Assembly: GCF_009649815.1 (NCBI RefSeq)
Contig: NZ_WJIC01000003.1
Location: forward strand, 540,701-604,700
Direction of reading: 5' to 3'
DNA: 64,000 nt
From: Nocardia sp. SYP-A9097
GTDB taxonomy: Bacteria; Actinomycetota; Actinomycetes; Mycobacteriales; Mycobacteriaceae
Shown in pieces: positions 18,728 to 28,832 of this stretch (position 1 is its first letter; each line of letters opens with the position of its first letter). Position numbers and translations under genes: made by a program. The notes beneath the pieces were generated by a model. The model was not told the origin of the DNA. It was given only the letters and a program-made list of their open reading frames with translations, and ran no database searches.

Positions 18728-18754
18728 GGCGCCCACGGCGACTCGGAGGAAGTC

Positions 18755-19006
18755 ATGAGTGACAGGCCCGCACAGGGTAAAGCCGTATTGGGTAAAGGCA
18801 CACGCGTGACGGGAAAGTCGCGAGACCGCCTGCAAACCCAGCTCAAGAAGCAGTATGAAGCCGGAGCCAGCATTCGCTCGCTGGCGCGAGATACCGGCCG
18901 ATCGTACGGTTTCATCCACAATGTGCTGGTGGAGTCGCATGTGCAACTCCGCAGCCGCGGTGGTGCGAACCGCCGTAAGGCGGCGGCGAAGGCCGGCGCC
19001 AAGTAA
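18755..19006 (+). CDS. Small helix-turn-helix protein
   Basis: 83-aa basic protein. Lys/Arg-rich ends flank a short HTH: LKKQYEAGASIRSLARDTGRSYGFIHNVL at about residues 27-58, in the manner of a resolvase/Hin-type DNA-reading helix, followed by LRSRGGANRRK. A strong ribosome site (cggaggaagtc) precedes ATG 18755. Similar small HTH proteins are conserved in actinobacteria next to the ABC-F/acn block. Role unknown; nucleoid or local transcription control is a guess. Confidence 0.85.
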   Translation: MSDRPAQGKAVLGKGTRVTGKSRDRLQTQLKKQYEAGASIRSLARDTGRSYGFIHNVLVESHVQLRSRGGANRRKAAAKAGAK

Positions 19007-19017
19007 CCGATTACGGG

Positions 19018-19060
19018 ATCGCAGTGGGTCGGCGGTGAAAACCGTTCGACCACTTGCGAT
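19018..19060 (+). terminator. Possible terminator of the small HTH gene
   Basis: atcgcagtgg (19018-19027) pairs with ccacttgcgat (19050-19060) with one bulged base, and an inner ggt/gaaa/acc stem adds to it. It starts 12 bp after the stop codon. No U-run. Confidence 0.45.
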
Positions 19061-19116
19061 GTCGTGCAGGCCGGGAATGGCGGGCACGCCGTGCGACGGC
19101 CGGTCCGGTCGTGCGG

Positions 19117-20076
19117 TCAGGCCGGAACGGTGCCGTCGCCCAGCACCAGCAGATTGGCCAGACTCTCGAAAATCGGCAGACCGGTCTTGATTTCGAGATA
19201 AGCGAACTGGCCCTGCGGGTTCACCTCGAGGAACCAGATCTCGCCATCGCGGCCGACCCGCAGATCCAGCACGCCGAACGCCAGCCCGAGCGCGCCCATC
19301 AGCGTGGACAGCGATTTGCTCACCGAGGCGGGCAACCGATCCGCGGTGAAGGCCACCGAGGTGTCCAGGCGTGAATCCACCCGTCCCACACCGGATTGCG
19401 AATCGATCCGCACCACCCACTCGATGCCATCCACCCAGACGATCCGCAGATCACACTCGGCGTGAATGTAGTCCTGGAAGATGGTGGGGGAGTTACGGAT
19501 TCCCGGCAGCAGATCGATATCGGCCGGAGTCACGATGCGGGTCTCGGTGAACGCGCCGCGACCGGTGCCGGTGCGTTTGAAAACCACCGGCCCGGGCCGC
19601 GATTCGATGAACGAGCGCGCCTCGTCGGCATCGTTGGTAACGAGCGTCTCGGGCACCGCGAATCCGGCGCGATAGGCCGTTTCCAGTTGCACGAGTTTAC
19701 GATTCGCGGTGCGATCGGCCCCCGGATCGTTCACCCACAGCGCGGGCATGGACCACAGCAGCCCCTGTAGGAAGCCGTCACACTCGGCCTGCCGGTAATC
19801 GTCGTCCTCACTGCGCAGACTGCCCGGCACCAGGGTCGGATGCGGGCGTCGCCACCACACCGAGGAGACCGCGTCGAGTCCGAGAATATGGGAGAGGCTG
19901 CGCGAGGTGCCGTCCCGGCTGACCCGGAAAGTGCCGTTCTCACGCGGGAAGTCACGCATATCGAGCCGAATCGGACTGAGCGCGTGGTGTTTACGTAGTG
20001 TGGCGGCGAGCGCATCGCCGTGTAGGTCATCGGCTTCGGTGACTACGAGTACCGAACCCATTGAGCGGGCAGACAT
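19117..20076 (-). CDS. ATP-grasp protein, MvdD/TgmB-like peptide maturase
   Basis: 319-aa ATP-grasp ligase. The N-terminal pre-ATP-grasp region (SVLVVTEADDLHGDALAATL, then MRDFPRE and VSSVWWRRPHP) is the pattern of MvdC/MvdD/TgmB enzymes, which join acidic side chains to Ser/Thr or Lys in ribosomal peptides (graspetides). The ATP-grasp core follows: AGFAVPETLVTND, VVFKRTGTGRG, IFQDYIHAECDLRIVWVDG, and the metal site LDLRVGRDGEIWFLEVNPQGQF. It follows the 153-aa gene by 8 bp in the same direction, so the two form an operon. RimK-like modification of a protein is the alternative. The substrate is not proven; the partner gene is the obvious candidate. Confidence 0.82.
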   Translation of the reverse strand: MSARSMGSVLVVTEADDLHGDALAATLRKHHALSPIRLDMRDFPRENGTFRVSRDGTSRSLSHILGLDAVSSVWWRRPHPTLVPGSLRSEDDDYRQAECDGFLQGLLWSMPALWVNDPGADRTANRKLVQLETAYRAGFAVPETLVTNDADEARSFIESRPGPVVFKRTGTGRGAFTETRIVTPADIDLLPGIRNSPTIFQDYIHAECDLRIVWVDGIEWVVRIDSQSGVGRVDSRLDTSVAFTADRLPASVSKSLSTLMGALGLAFGVLDLRVGRDGEIWFLEVNPQGQFAYLEIKTGLPIFESLANLLVLGDGTVPA

Positions 20077-20084
20077 CCGGGGGA

Positions 20085-20546
20085 TCAGTCGAGACTGTCG
20101 GCGGCGATGCCGTCGTCACTGCCACGCAGCGAACGAGTCTGGACGCAGGTCATGGTGGCACCCGCGACACCCGGATTCGGGGTGAGTTCCAGCCCGCGAG
20201 CCCACACCTCGGTGAGCGCCGCCAACTCGTCGTCACCACGGGCGGGGGAGTAATCCAGGGGAATCGTGGGCGGCCGCTCGGTGAGTTCGATGCGGCGACG
20301 CTGCGTGAAATCCGCTGTGGCACCATTGCGTACGCGCACAAATACCGGGCGTCCCTCGCAGATTCCCTGCGCTGCCGCAACTTCCCTTTCGGTGAGGTCG
20401 AGGACATCGGCTCGGTTCAAGGTCCAGGTGCCATCACTGACACGCACACTGATATGTCGATCAGTGGATGCTACGAGATAGCCAGATAGCGGCGGCGCGA
20501 TAGCGTCTATATGCGCTGACGCGAGGTGATGGAGGGCGCCGGTCAT
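20085..20546 (-). CDS. Uncharacterised partner of the ATP-grasp gene (possible substrate)
   Basis: 153-aa protein not matching a family I know. The body is soluble and mixed (RHISVRVSDGTWTLNRADVL, GRPVFVRVRNGATADF, RRRIELTERPPTIPLDY). The C-terminal 30 residues are different: after NPGVAGATMT comes CVQTRSLRGSDDGIAADSLD, rich in Thr/Ser and Asp with a small-residue lead, as expected of a leader-core layout in ATP-grasp-modified peptides. It is, however, longer than typical precursors (60-100 aa). It ends 8 bp before the ATP-grasp start. ATG 20546 has no evident Shine-Dalgarno. Function unassigned; substrate or accessory protein of the ATP-grasp enzyme. Confidence 0.6.
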   Translation of the reverse strand: MTGALHHLASAHIDAIAPPLSGYLVASTDRHISVRVSDGTWTLNRADVLDLTEREVAAAQGICEGRPVFVRVRNGATADFTQRRRIELTERPPTIPLDYSPARGDDELAALTEVWARGLELTPNPGVAGATMTCVQTRSLRGSDDGIAADSLD

Positions 20547-20716
20547 GCTTAACTCCGATCTGCTCGGGATTTGCTGCGGGGCCGAGCTTGATCTGAATCA
20601 TATCCCGCACAGGCGCTCGTTCGGTTCGCAACGAAATATTTCCAACGTCCCGGCAAACCCCACCGAGGCGTCGGAAACCGCTCAGCCTGAGACTTTTTCG
20701 CTACACCACCGGTAAA

Positions 20717-21133
20717 TCAGAGTCCGAGTACGTCAGGTGCTTCGGCGAGTCCCCGCAGTGCCGCACCCGGATCGGGGACCAGCTTGCGAGCTTTCAGATC
20801 CATGACCCCCGCGGTCACATTGATCTCCGCCGATACCGTGCCGTCGAGTCTCCGGATCTCCTGGCGCATCCGGAAAACCTTGCCGCCCTGCCACTCGAAT
20901 TCGCAGCTCACGGTCACTTCATCACCGAGGTGCAGTTCGCGGAAGTACTTGATGTTGTTCTCCAGAACCACCGGACCGATACCGGCGGCGACCATCTTCT
21001 CGCCCGGTGTGCCCGCCGCCTTCAACATCTCCCAGCGCGCGTGCTCCGCGTACTGCAGGTACACCGCCTGGTTGAGATGGCCATTGATATCGAGCTCGTA
21101 ACCGCGAACGGTGATCGGAACGGAGAAAGGCAT
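20717..21133 (-). CDS. Acyl-CoA thioesterase (4HBT hotdog fold)
   Basis: 138-aa hotdog protein of the YbgC/FatB-like 4HBT group. The signature ITVRGYELDINGHLNQAVYLQYAE carries the catalytic Asp (YELD) and the GHLNN-type loop; later ENNIKYFRELHLGD and EFEWQGGKVFRMRQEI complete the fold. It hydrolyses acyl-CoA thioesters; chain specificity is not visible. It stands alone on the minus strand, 170 bp upstream of the ATP-grasp partner gene in transcription order, with room for a separate promoter between. Confidence 0.88.
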   Translation of the reverse strand: MPFSVPITVRGYELDINGHLNQAVYLQYAEHARWEMLKAAGTPGEKMVAAGIGPVVLENNIKYFRELHLGDEVTVSCEFEWQGGKVFRMRQEIRRLDGTVSAEINVTAGVMDLKARKLVPDPGAALRGLAEAPDVLGL

Positions 21134-21265
21134 GAACCGAACAACCCCGGCAATCAGCCTCGCATTTCCGGAAATTCGGTGGTCTGCCGCACAATCCGGC
21201 GATTGCCGGGCTACCGGCGACTCATCGCACCGCTGAGGTATTGCCGCAGGTTGGCGCGGTTGCGT

Positions 21266-21763
21266 TCAGCGACGATTGGCATTGCGCTCGGCCCACCAGT
21301 CCGGGCGATCGATGAAGTGATTGTCGAACTCCTCCTGCGCCTCGGCGAGTTCGTCGAAGCTGGATTCGCCCTTGGCAATCCGATCCAGGGTGCGGAAGTA
21401 CTCGAACCGCTGCACGCCCGGCATGAGCGCGATCAGGATGCGCGCCCCGCTGTCCGGGGTCGCGCCGAAGGCGTGCGGCATGAGTTTCGGGACCACGATC
21501 GATCCGCCCGCCGCGACGGTGACGATGCGATCGCCCGCGAGCAATTGCAGTTCGCCGTCGGCGATATAGAACAGTTCATCGGAGAGGGTGTGGAAGTGCG
21601 GGGCCGCGCCGTCCGCGCCCTGCTTCATGGTGACCTCGAGTGTGCTGACCGAACCGCCGGTGTCATTCGCGTCCAGGAGCAGGCGCATGGTGACGCTGTC
21701 GGTGCCCAGGGTCTCGGCCTCGTGGGGCCGGCGGATGGCGACGGGCTGGGAAGTGCTGTTCAT
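21266..21763 (-). CDS. Cupin domain protein
   Basis: 165-aa single-domain cupin. Motif 1 is HFHTLSDELFYIADGELQ (metal ligands His, His, Glu; normal G(X)5HXH form), motif 2 PKLMPHAFGATPDSGARILI (third His). The C-terminus has FEYFRTLDRIAKGES and a Trp-rich end. Enzyme or binding role unknown. Start ATG 21763 is 27 bp from a 22-bp palindrome that also precedes a divergent MarR gene, so it is probably MarR-regulated. Confidence 0.87.
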   Translation of the reverse strand: MNSTSQPVAIRRPHEAETLGTDSVTMRLLLDANDTGGSVSTLEVTMKQGADGAAPHFHTLSDELFYIADGELQLLAGDRIVTVAAGGSIVVPKLMPHAFGATPDSGARILIALMPGVQRFEYFRTLDRIAKGESSFDELAEAQEEFDNHFIDRPDWWAERNANRR

Positions 21764-21789
21764 GGCAAGCTCCGAATTATTCGATGAGT

Positions 21790-21811
21790 TATAGTTCGCT
21801 ATCGAACTATA
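21790..21811. promoter_or_regulatory. 22-bp perfect palindromic operator for the MarR regulator
   Basis: tatagttcg (21790-21798) and cgaactata (21803-21811) are exact complements around ctat. The site sits between the divergent cupin (start 21763) and MarR (start 21835) genes, and its low GC contrasts with the surroundings. Shape and place are typical of MarR operators. Confidence 0.8.
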
Positions 21812-21834
21812 TAGGAGCGAATAGAATACTGTCC

Positions 21835-22338
21835 ATGGGTGAGAAGAAATCCGATGCGGTCGACAGCATCACCGCACAGTGGCAGCGCGAGCGGCCGGAC
21901 CTGAACCTGGAGGCCATGGCCATTATCGGCCGCCTCGGCAGGCTCTCGATCGTGGCCGGACGGCAGATCGAAGAGGTCTTCGGCGCACACGGATTGCAGC
22001 GCGGCGAGTTCGATGTGGTTGCGGCACTACGCCGTTCGGGGGAGCCCTATGAGCTCAACCCCTCGGTGCTGGCCGATACCCTGATGCTCTCGCGGGCAGG
22101 CATGACCGGGCGCCTGGACCGGCTCGAGAAGGCGGGGCTGGTGCGGCGGATCGCCGATGCGGGGGATCGGCGCGCGGTGCGGGTGGCGCTCACCGATCGC
22201 GGGCTCGATCTCATCGACCAGTTGATCACCGAGCATGTGGAGAACGAAACCCGCATGCTCTCGGTGTTATCGGCGCAGGATCGGCGGGCGCTCGACCGAA
22301 TAACCCGCGTACTCCTGGCGCAACTGGAGTCGAGGTGA
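21835..22338 (+). CDS. MarR-family transcriptional regulator
   Basis: 167-aa winged-helix regulator. Features: dimer helix MAIIGRLGRLSIVAGRQIEEVF, the winged HTH YELNPSVLADTLMLSRAGMTGRLDRLEKAGLVRR and the wing DAGDRRAVRVALTDRGLDL. ATG 21835 is preferred to 21784, since the longer form would translate the operator. No good ribosome site is directly upstream; gaatagaatact could be a -10, giving a very short leader. It is expected to bind the palindrome at 21790-21811 and to control the cupin gene and itself. Confidence 0.92.
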   Translation: MGEKKSDAVDSITAQWQRERPDLNLEAMAIIGRLGRLSIVAGRQIEEVFGAHGLQRGEFDVVAALRRSGEPYELNPSVLADTLMLSRAGMTGRLDRLEKAGLVRRIADAGDRRAVRVALTDRGLDLIDQLITEHVENETRMLSVLSAQDRRALDRITRVLLAQLESR

Positions 22339-22378
22339 TCGGCGCTCCTGTGGCAGGTCTGACCGCACTGCGGGGCGG

Positions 22379-22450
22379 CCATGAAGGCGGGGATCGAACC
22401 CGCGACCTCCCCCGTGTCGTGATGGTGCTCTACCGCTGAGCTACTTCATG
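22379..22450 (-). tRNA. tRNA-Val(GAC)-like gene with unusual anticodon arm
   Basis: On the minus strand a cloverleaf can be drawn: acceptor CATGAAG/CTTCATG (7 bp), D-arm GCTC-AGCGGTA-GAGC, variable AGGTC, and T-arm GCGGG-TTCGATC-CCCGC, all perfect. The anticodon loop reads ACGACAC with anticodon GAC (Val). Two faults stand out: position 33 is C where U is nearly universal, and the anticodon stem CCATC/GGGGG has an A-G mismatch. The acceptor helix can also extend to 10 bp (GGCC before CATGAAG pairs with GGCC after). CCA is not encoded. It may be a decayed or non-canonical tRNA. Confidence 0.6.
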
Positions 22451-22471
22451 GCCGGGGTCGAAGCCTAACGC

Positions 22472-23038
22472 TCAATTCTGGCGTCGGATAGAGGCTTCCA
22501 CGACATCCAGGACGGCTGAGAGGTTGTCGTTGGCGTGGCCGGAGGCGATGCGGGCGATGAGACCGTCGAGTACGAGGTCGAGGTAGCCGAGCAGCACGGT
22601 GGTGGGAACATCGTCGCGCAGCGCGCCCTCGGCCTTGCGGCGTTCCAGGCGGGCAACGGTGGCCGCGGTCAATTCGACCGAGCGCTCCTCCCAATTGCGG
22701 CGGAACTCGGGATCGTTGCGCAGGCGGCGCGCGATCTCCAAACGTGTTCCGAGCCAATCGAAATCCTCGGGGCGTGCGAGCATATCCCGCATCACCTGGA
22801 TGAGGCCCTCATTCGCGGCGACCTCGGCCATGCGGCCGGCGTCCTCCTGTGCGAGGGCCAGGAACAGGGCGTCCTTATCGCGGAAGTGATGGAAGATCGC
22901 GCCCCGCGACAGACCGGTCGCTTCTTCCAGGCGACGCACGGTCGCACCCTCGTAGCCGTATTCGGCGAAGCAACTGCGTGCTCCATCCAGAATCTGACTG
23001 CGGCGGGCGGCGAGGTGGTCGTCACTGACCTTGGGCAT
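22472..23038 (-). CDS. acnR: TetR-family repressor of aconitase (AcnR-like)
   Basis: 188-aa TetR protein: helix-turn-helix CFAEYGYEGATVRRLEEATGLSRGAIFHHFRDKD at about residues 23-58, with regulatory helices after. It lies downstream of acn on the same strand, as acnR does in Corynebacterium glutamicum and Rv1474c in M. tuberculosis. AcnR represses acn and in C. glutamicum responds to citrate with Mg. A site fitting the reported AcnR consensus is in front of acn here (26189-26204). The 237-bp gap from acn holds a 19-bp stem, so the two may be transcribed partly apart. Confidence 0.9.
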   Translation of the reverse strand: MPKVSDDHLAARRSQILDGARSCFAEYGYEGATVRRLEEATGLSRGAIFHHFRDKDALFLALAQEDAGRMAEVAANEGLIQVMRDMLARPEDFDWLGTRLEIARRLRNDPEFRRNWEERSVELTAATVARLERRKAEGALRDDVPTTVLLGYLDLVLDGLIARIASGHANDNLSAVLDVVEASIRRQN

Positions 23039-23058
23039 GGACTCCTCCGAAACGGGAT

Positions 23059-23108
23059 GTGCGGGATCTCCACACCGATCATGAACGACCGGTGCGGAAA
23101 TCCCGCAC
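23059..23108 (-). terminator. Long hairpin between acn and acnR
   Basis: 23059-23077 (core gtgcgggat) pairs with 23090-23108 over 19 bp with two mismatches and a 12-nt loop. It is 20 bp upstream of the acnR start, so it may attenuate acn read-through or act as an acnR leader structure. No U-run follows. Confidence 0.6.
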
Positions 23109-23248
23109 TAGCGACGAGCGAAGCGACCCTTGCGGATCGCGCGACGGTCAACGGTAAACCATTGCCCGCCACCATAACTCGACCGTGAAACAGCCCTTCC
23201 CGGCCGAGTTGTGGGGTGGAGCGTTCCTAGCCGCGCATCATGGGATCA

Positions 23249-23266
23249 TCCCCGCAGCAGCGGGGA
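23249..23266 (-). terminator. Hairpin just after acn
   Basis: tccccgc/gcgggga, a 7-bp perfect stem with a 4-nt loop, begins 10 bp after the acn stop in the direction of transcription. No U-run. Confidence 0.5.
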
Positions 23267-23275
23267 ATGGCCTAA

Positions 23276-26179
<2,904 letters not shown>

Positions 26180-26188
26180 TCACCCTAA

Positions 26189-26204
26189 CAGTACGCTTGT
26201 CCTG
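26189..26204. promoter_or_regulatory. AcnR operator upstream of acn
   Basis: cagtacgcttgtcctg has the CAGNAC-N4-GTNCTG symmetry of the C. glutamicum AcnR consensus as I recall it (CAGNACnnncGTACTG); two positions differ from the full form. It lies about 95 bp upstream of the acn start in the divergent gap to the Rv1476-like gene. Confidence 0.6.
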
Positions 26205-26351
26205 TGAGCGCATCGGGGAGGTCCCCGAGCGGCCCGGAGTGCTTCTCCAGGTACCGGTATGCGCTGCTGCGAAGTTCATCAGGCGGGACAGTCGCAGCTT
26301 ACGGCGTGCCGCGGTGAGGTGAAGAGACACGTCGTCGCGTACTGTGCGTTC

Positions 26352-26909
26352 GTGACCGTCTCGCACACCTCGGTTTTCACGCCTCTGAAGGCGGAACTAC
26401 CGCCCAACACAGACCTGAAGTCGATCCTGCTCGACCTGGCCGACAACCACGTCGCCGCCCCCAAGGATCGCAAGCAGGACGGTCTCGCCGCCATCGCCGC
26501 CGATGCGCGCGATCACGGCATCGATCTGAACATCGTTGTGGTGCAGGGCAACCCGGGTATGGAGGCGAGCCTGCGGGATCTCGCGACCGAGATCGGCGAG
26601 CACGAACACAGCACCGTGGTGGTGTTCAGCGACGATTGGGTCGGCACCTACAGCAATACCTTCACCCGCGCCCGGCTGGAGTGGGCCGAGGACAAGTCCA
26701 AATTTCGCGGGTCCGATCACACCATCGATGCGGCACAGGCCTTTGTGAATCGGCTGGAGCAGCCCGAGGCGGTGTCCTGGACGGTGCTCACGCTGGTCGC
26801 GGTGATCGCGCTGGGTGCGTTCATAGGCGGGTTGTACGCGGTGAAGGTGAAGCGTTCGGCGGAGCAGACTCCCGTGGTTCCGGAGCGTCCGCGCACGCCC
26901 GTCGCCTGA
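26352..26909 (+). CDS. Rv1476-like membrane protein
   Basis: 185 aa. A soluble N-terminal domain (LPPNTDLKSILLDLADNHVAAP, DLNIVVVQGNPGMEASLRDLATEIGE, TVVVFSDDWVGTYS) resembles the TPM/DUF6676 fold, followed by one transmembrane segment near residues 150-172 (WTVLTLVAVIALGAFIGGLY) and a short basic tail. GTG 26352 gives the usual N-terminus; translation from 26259 would add 31 unlikely residues. It lies between acn and ripA exactly as Rv1476 does. A role in the cell envelope next to RipA is plausible, but no activity is known. Confidence 0.88.
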   Translation: MTVSHTSVFTPLKAELPPNTDLKSILLDLADNHVAAPKDRKQDGLAAIAADARDHGIDLNIVVVQGNPGMEASLRDLATEIGEHEHSTVVVFSDDWVGTYSNTFTRARLEWAEDKSKFRGSDHTIDAAQAFVNRLEQPEAVSWTVLTLVAVIALGAFIGGLYAVKVKRSAEQTPVVPERPRTPVA

Positions 26910-26978
26910 TCTTCTCTCTTTCGACTGCGCCGGCCGACTCGAGCCTGGGCCCAGTCTCATTCGCTACCGCATCGCTGG

Positions 26979-27000
26979 CGGCCGGAGGGTTTTCCGGCCG
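26979..27000 (+). terminator. Terminator-like hairpin after the Rv1476-like gene
   Basis: cggccgga (26979-26986) and tccggccg (26993-27000) form an 8-bp stem around gggttt. It separates the Rv1476-like gene from ripA, so ripA probably has its own promoter in 27001-27230. Confidence 0.6.
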
Positions 27001-27241
27001 GCCGGACACTGTGTCGTGCGGTAATCGCAGCGCAAACCAGCTAATGACTGGCAACGTCTGAATTGCCTTCAAGTCATTCCCGCGTGGCTTGTTCATCCTG
27101 TGGCTGATGTGTCGTACCGTTTCGCAACGAGGCTGTTGGGGAAGAAGTGTCGAACGGGCCTCAAGTTGCCAGTGGTACTGGATGTTTCAGCTGAGGCTCG
27201 TGATGTGTTCCCCGGGGCCAGGCCGGGAACCAGGAGGTGCG

Positions 27242-28654
27242 ATGCGACAACCGGCGAAACGTCAGATGCACCCGGCTCGGGTCGCCACGGAATTGCTGGT
27301 GGCAATGATCGTGGTAGCCGTCGGGGTAACCACCGGCCATGCCGCACCACCACCGCCACCCAATCCCAGCGATAGCGAAATCGCCCAGGCCGGCGCCGAT
27401 GTCGACGCCACCGTCGGCGAGGTGGGCGCGCTCATCAACCAGGTCGCCACCGCCGAACAGCAGCTGCAATTGCTCGATGACGCCGCGGCCGCGCGCCGCG
27501 AAGCCGTCAACAAGGCGCTGGTGGATCTGCAGATCGCCCGGGACGCCGCCGATACCGCCGCCCAGGCGGTAGGCAATTGCCAGCGTGAACTCACCGACGC
27601 CGGGGTGCAGGTGGGCACCGCGCACCGCCGGTTCGACAAATACGTCGCCCAGGTTTACATGCGGCCCGGATCGACCTCGCTCATCTCCTATATGGCCGCG
27701 CCGAGTCCGGAGATCGCGCTCGCTCGCGCACAGGTGCTGACGATCGCCTCCAAAACCCAGCAGCAGGTCGTCGACGGACTGCGCCGCGCGCAGGTGGATC
27801 AGGCCAATAAGACCTCCGCCGCCAAGCAGGCGCAGCAGGCCGCCGATGCCGCCGCCGCGCACGCCGAGACGAAGAAGACCGACGCGCAGAACGCCGTCGC
27901 CGCCGCCCAATCCGAGTTCGACCAGCAGGCATCGCAGCGCAATGCCCTTATGCAGCAACGTGATTCGGCCCAGCATCGACTAGAGACCGCCCGCTCCCAA
28001 GTGGCGGGCCTGCAGAGCCAGCGCGACACCTACCTCGCCTGGGACGAACAACGCCGCAACGAGGAAGCCGCCGCCCGCGCCGCCGCCGTAGCCGCCGCGG
28101 CCCGCGTCAACGCCGACCGCACCGCCAATGACCTTGCCGCCCTTGCCGCCTCGAGCCACCGCCCGCACACCCAACTCGGCAACTCCCCACCCCCACCCCG
28201 CTACAACCTCACCCGCCCCATCGGCAACCGCTCTGCCCTCGTCGAAACCGTCGTAGACCGCGCCATGGCCCAACTCGGCGTCGAATACGCCTGGGGCGGA
28301 GGCGATGAAGACGGCGCCACCCTCGGCATCCGCGACGGCGGCACCGCCGACCGCTACGGCGACTACAGCAAAACCGGCTTCGACTGCTCCGGCCTGATGA
28401 TCTACGCCTTCGCCGGAATCGGTGTCTCCCTACCGCATTACAGCGGCTACCAATACACCATGGGCTCCCGAGTCCCCGTCGCCGACCGCGAACGCGGCGA
28501 CATGCTCTTCTGGGGCCCCGGCGGCTCCCAACACGTAGCTCTATACCTAGGCAACGGCAAAATGATCGAAGCCCCCCAATCCGGCGAGGTAGTCCGCGTC
28601 TCCGCCGTCCGCGAAGACGGCATCATGCCCAACGCCGTCCGCATCATCTCCTGA
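27242..28654 (+). CDS. ripA: Peptidoglycan endopeptidase RipA-like (NlpC/P60)
   Basis: Secreted D,L-endopeptidase that cuts peptidoglycan stem peptides during cell separation. 470 aa, close to mycobacterial RipA (472). Layout: signal peptide about residues 1-35 (RVATELLVAMIVVAVGVTTGHA), a long Ala/Gln-rich coiled coil (about 50-300) that blocks the active site in RipA zymogens, a proline linker (NSPPPPRYN), and the NlpC/P60 domain from about 335 with catalytic Cys in KTGFDCSGLM and His in GSQHVALYLG. ATG 27242 has a strong aggaggtgcg site. In M. tuberculosis ripB follows; here it does not. Confidence 0.95.
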   Translation: MRQPAKRQMHPARVATELLVAMIVVAVGVTTGHAAPPPPPNPSDSEIAQAGADVDATVGEVGALINQVATAEQQLQLLDDAAAARREAVNKALVDLQIARDAADTAAQAVGNCQRELTDAGVQVGTAHRRFDKYVAQVYMRPGSTSLISYMAAPSPEIALARAQVLTIASKTQQQVVDGLRRAQVDQANKTSAAKQAQQAADAAAAHAETKKTDAQNAVAAAQSEFDQQASQRNALMQQRDSAQHRLETARSQVAGLQSQRDTYLAWDEQRRNEEAAARAAAVAAAARVNADRTANDLAALAASSHRPHTQLGNSPPPPRYNLTRPIGNRSALVETVVDRAMAQLGVEYAWGGGDEDGATLGIRDGGTADRYGDYSKTGFDCSGLMIYAFAGIGVSLPHYSGYQYTMGSRVPVADRERGDMLFWGPGGSQHVALYLGNGKMIEAPQSGEVVRVSAVREDGIMPNAVRIIS

Positions 28655-28832
28655 CCCATATATAGGAGGTGTAGGTTCCGAATCCGGTGACGAGCACGTT
28701 CCGGTCTTCCGGGTCGGGCGCCCTGGACCGCGTGTTGTCGTATTCCACCCGCATCGGAATCATCGACGATGTCCATTTCATCATCAGCTCGCCGAACTTG
28801 TTCCCGGCAGCGTGACGAGGGACGATAGCCCC

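Noticed and set aside
26910..27241. Possible c-di-AMP (ydaO) riboswitch before ripA, as seen before some actinobacterial endopeptidase genes
   Set aside because: I looked for the conserved blocks and did not find them; only a terminator-like stem is present.
28644..28784. 46-codon minus frame after ripA (begins MMKWTSSM)
   Set aside because: Composition is protein-like, but it overlaps the ripA 3' end, has no ribosome site and no known homolog; not enough to call a gene.
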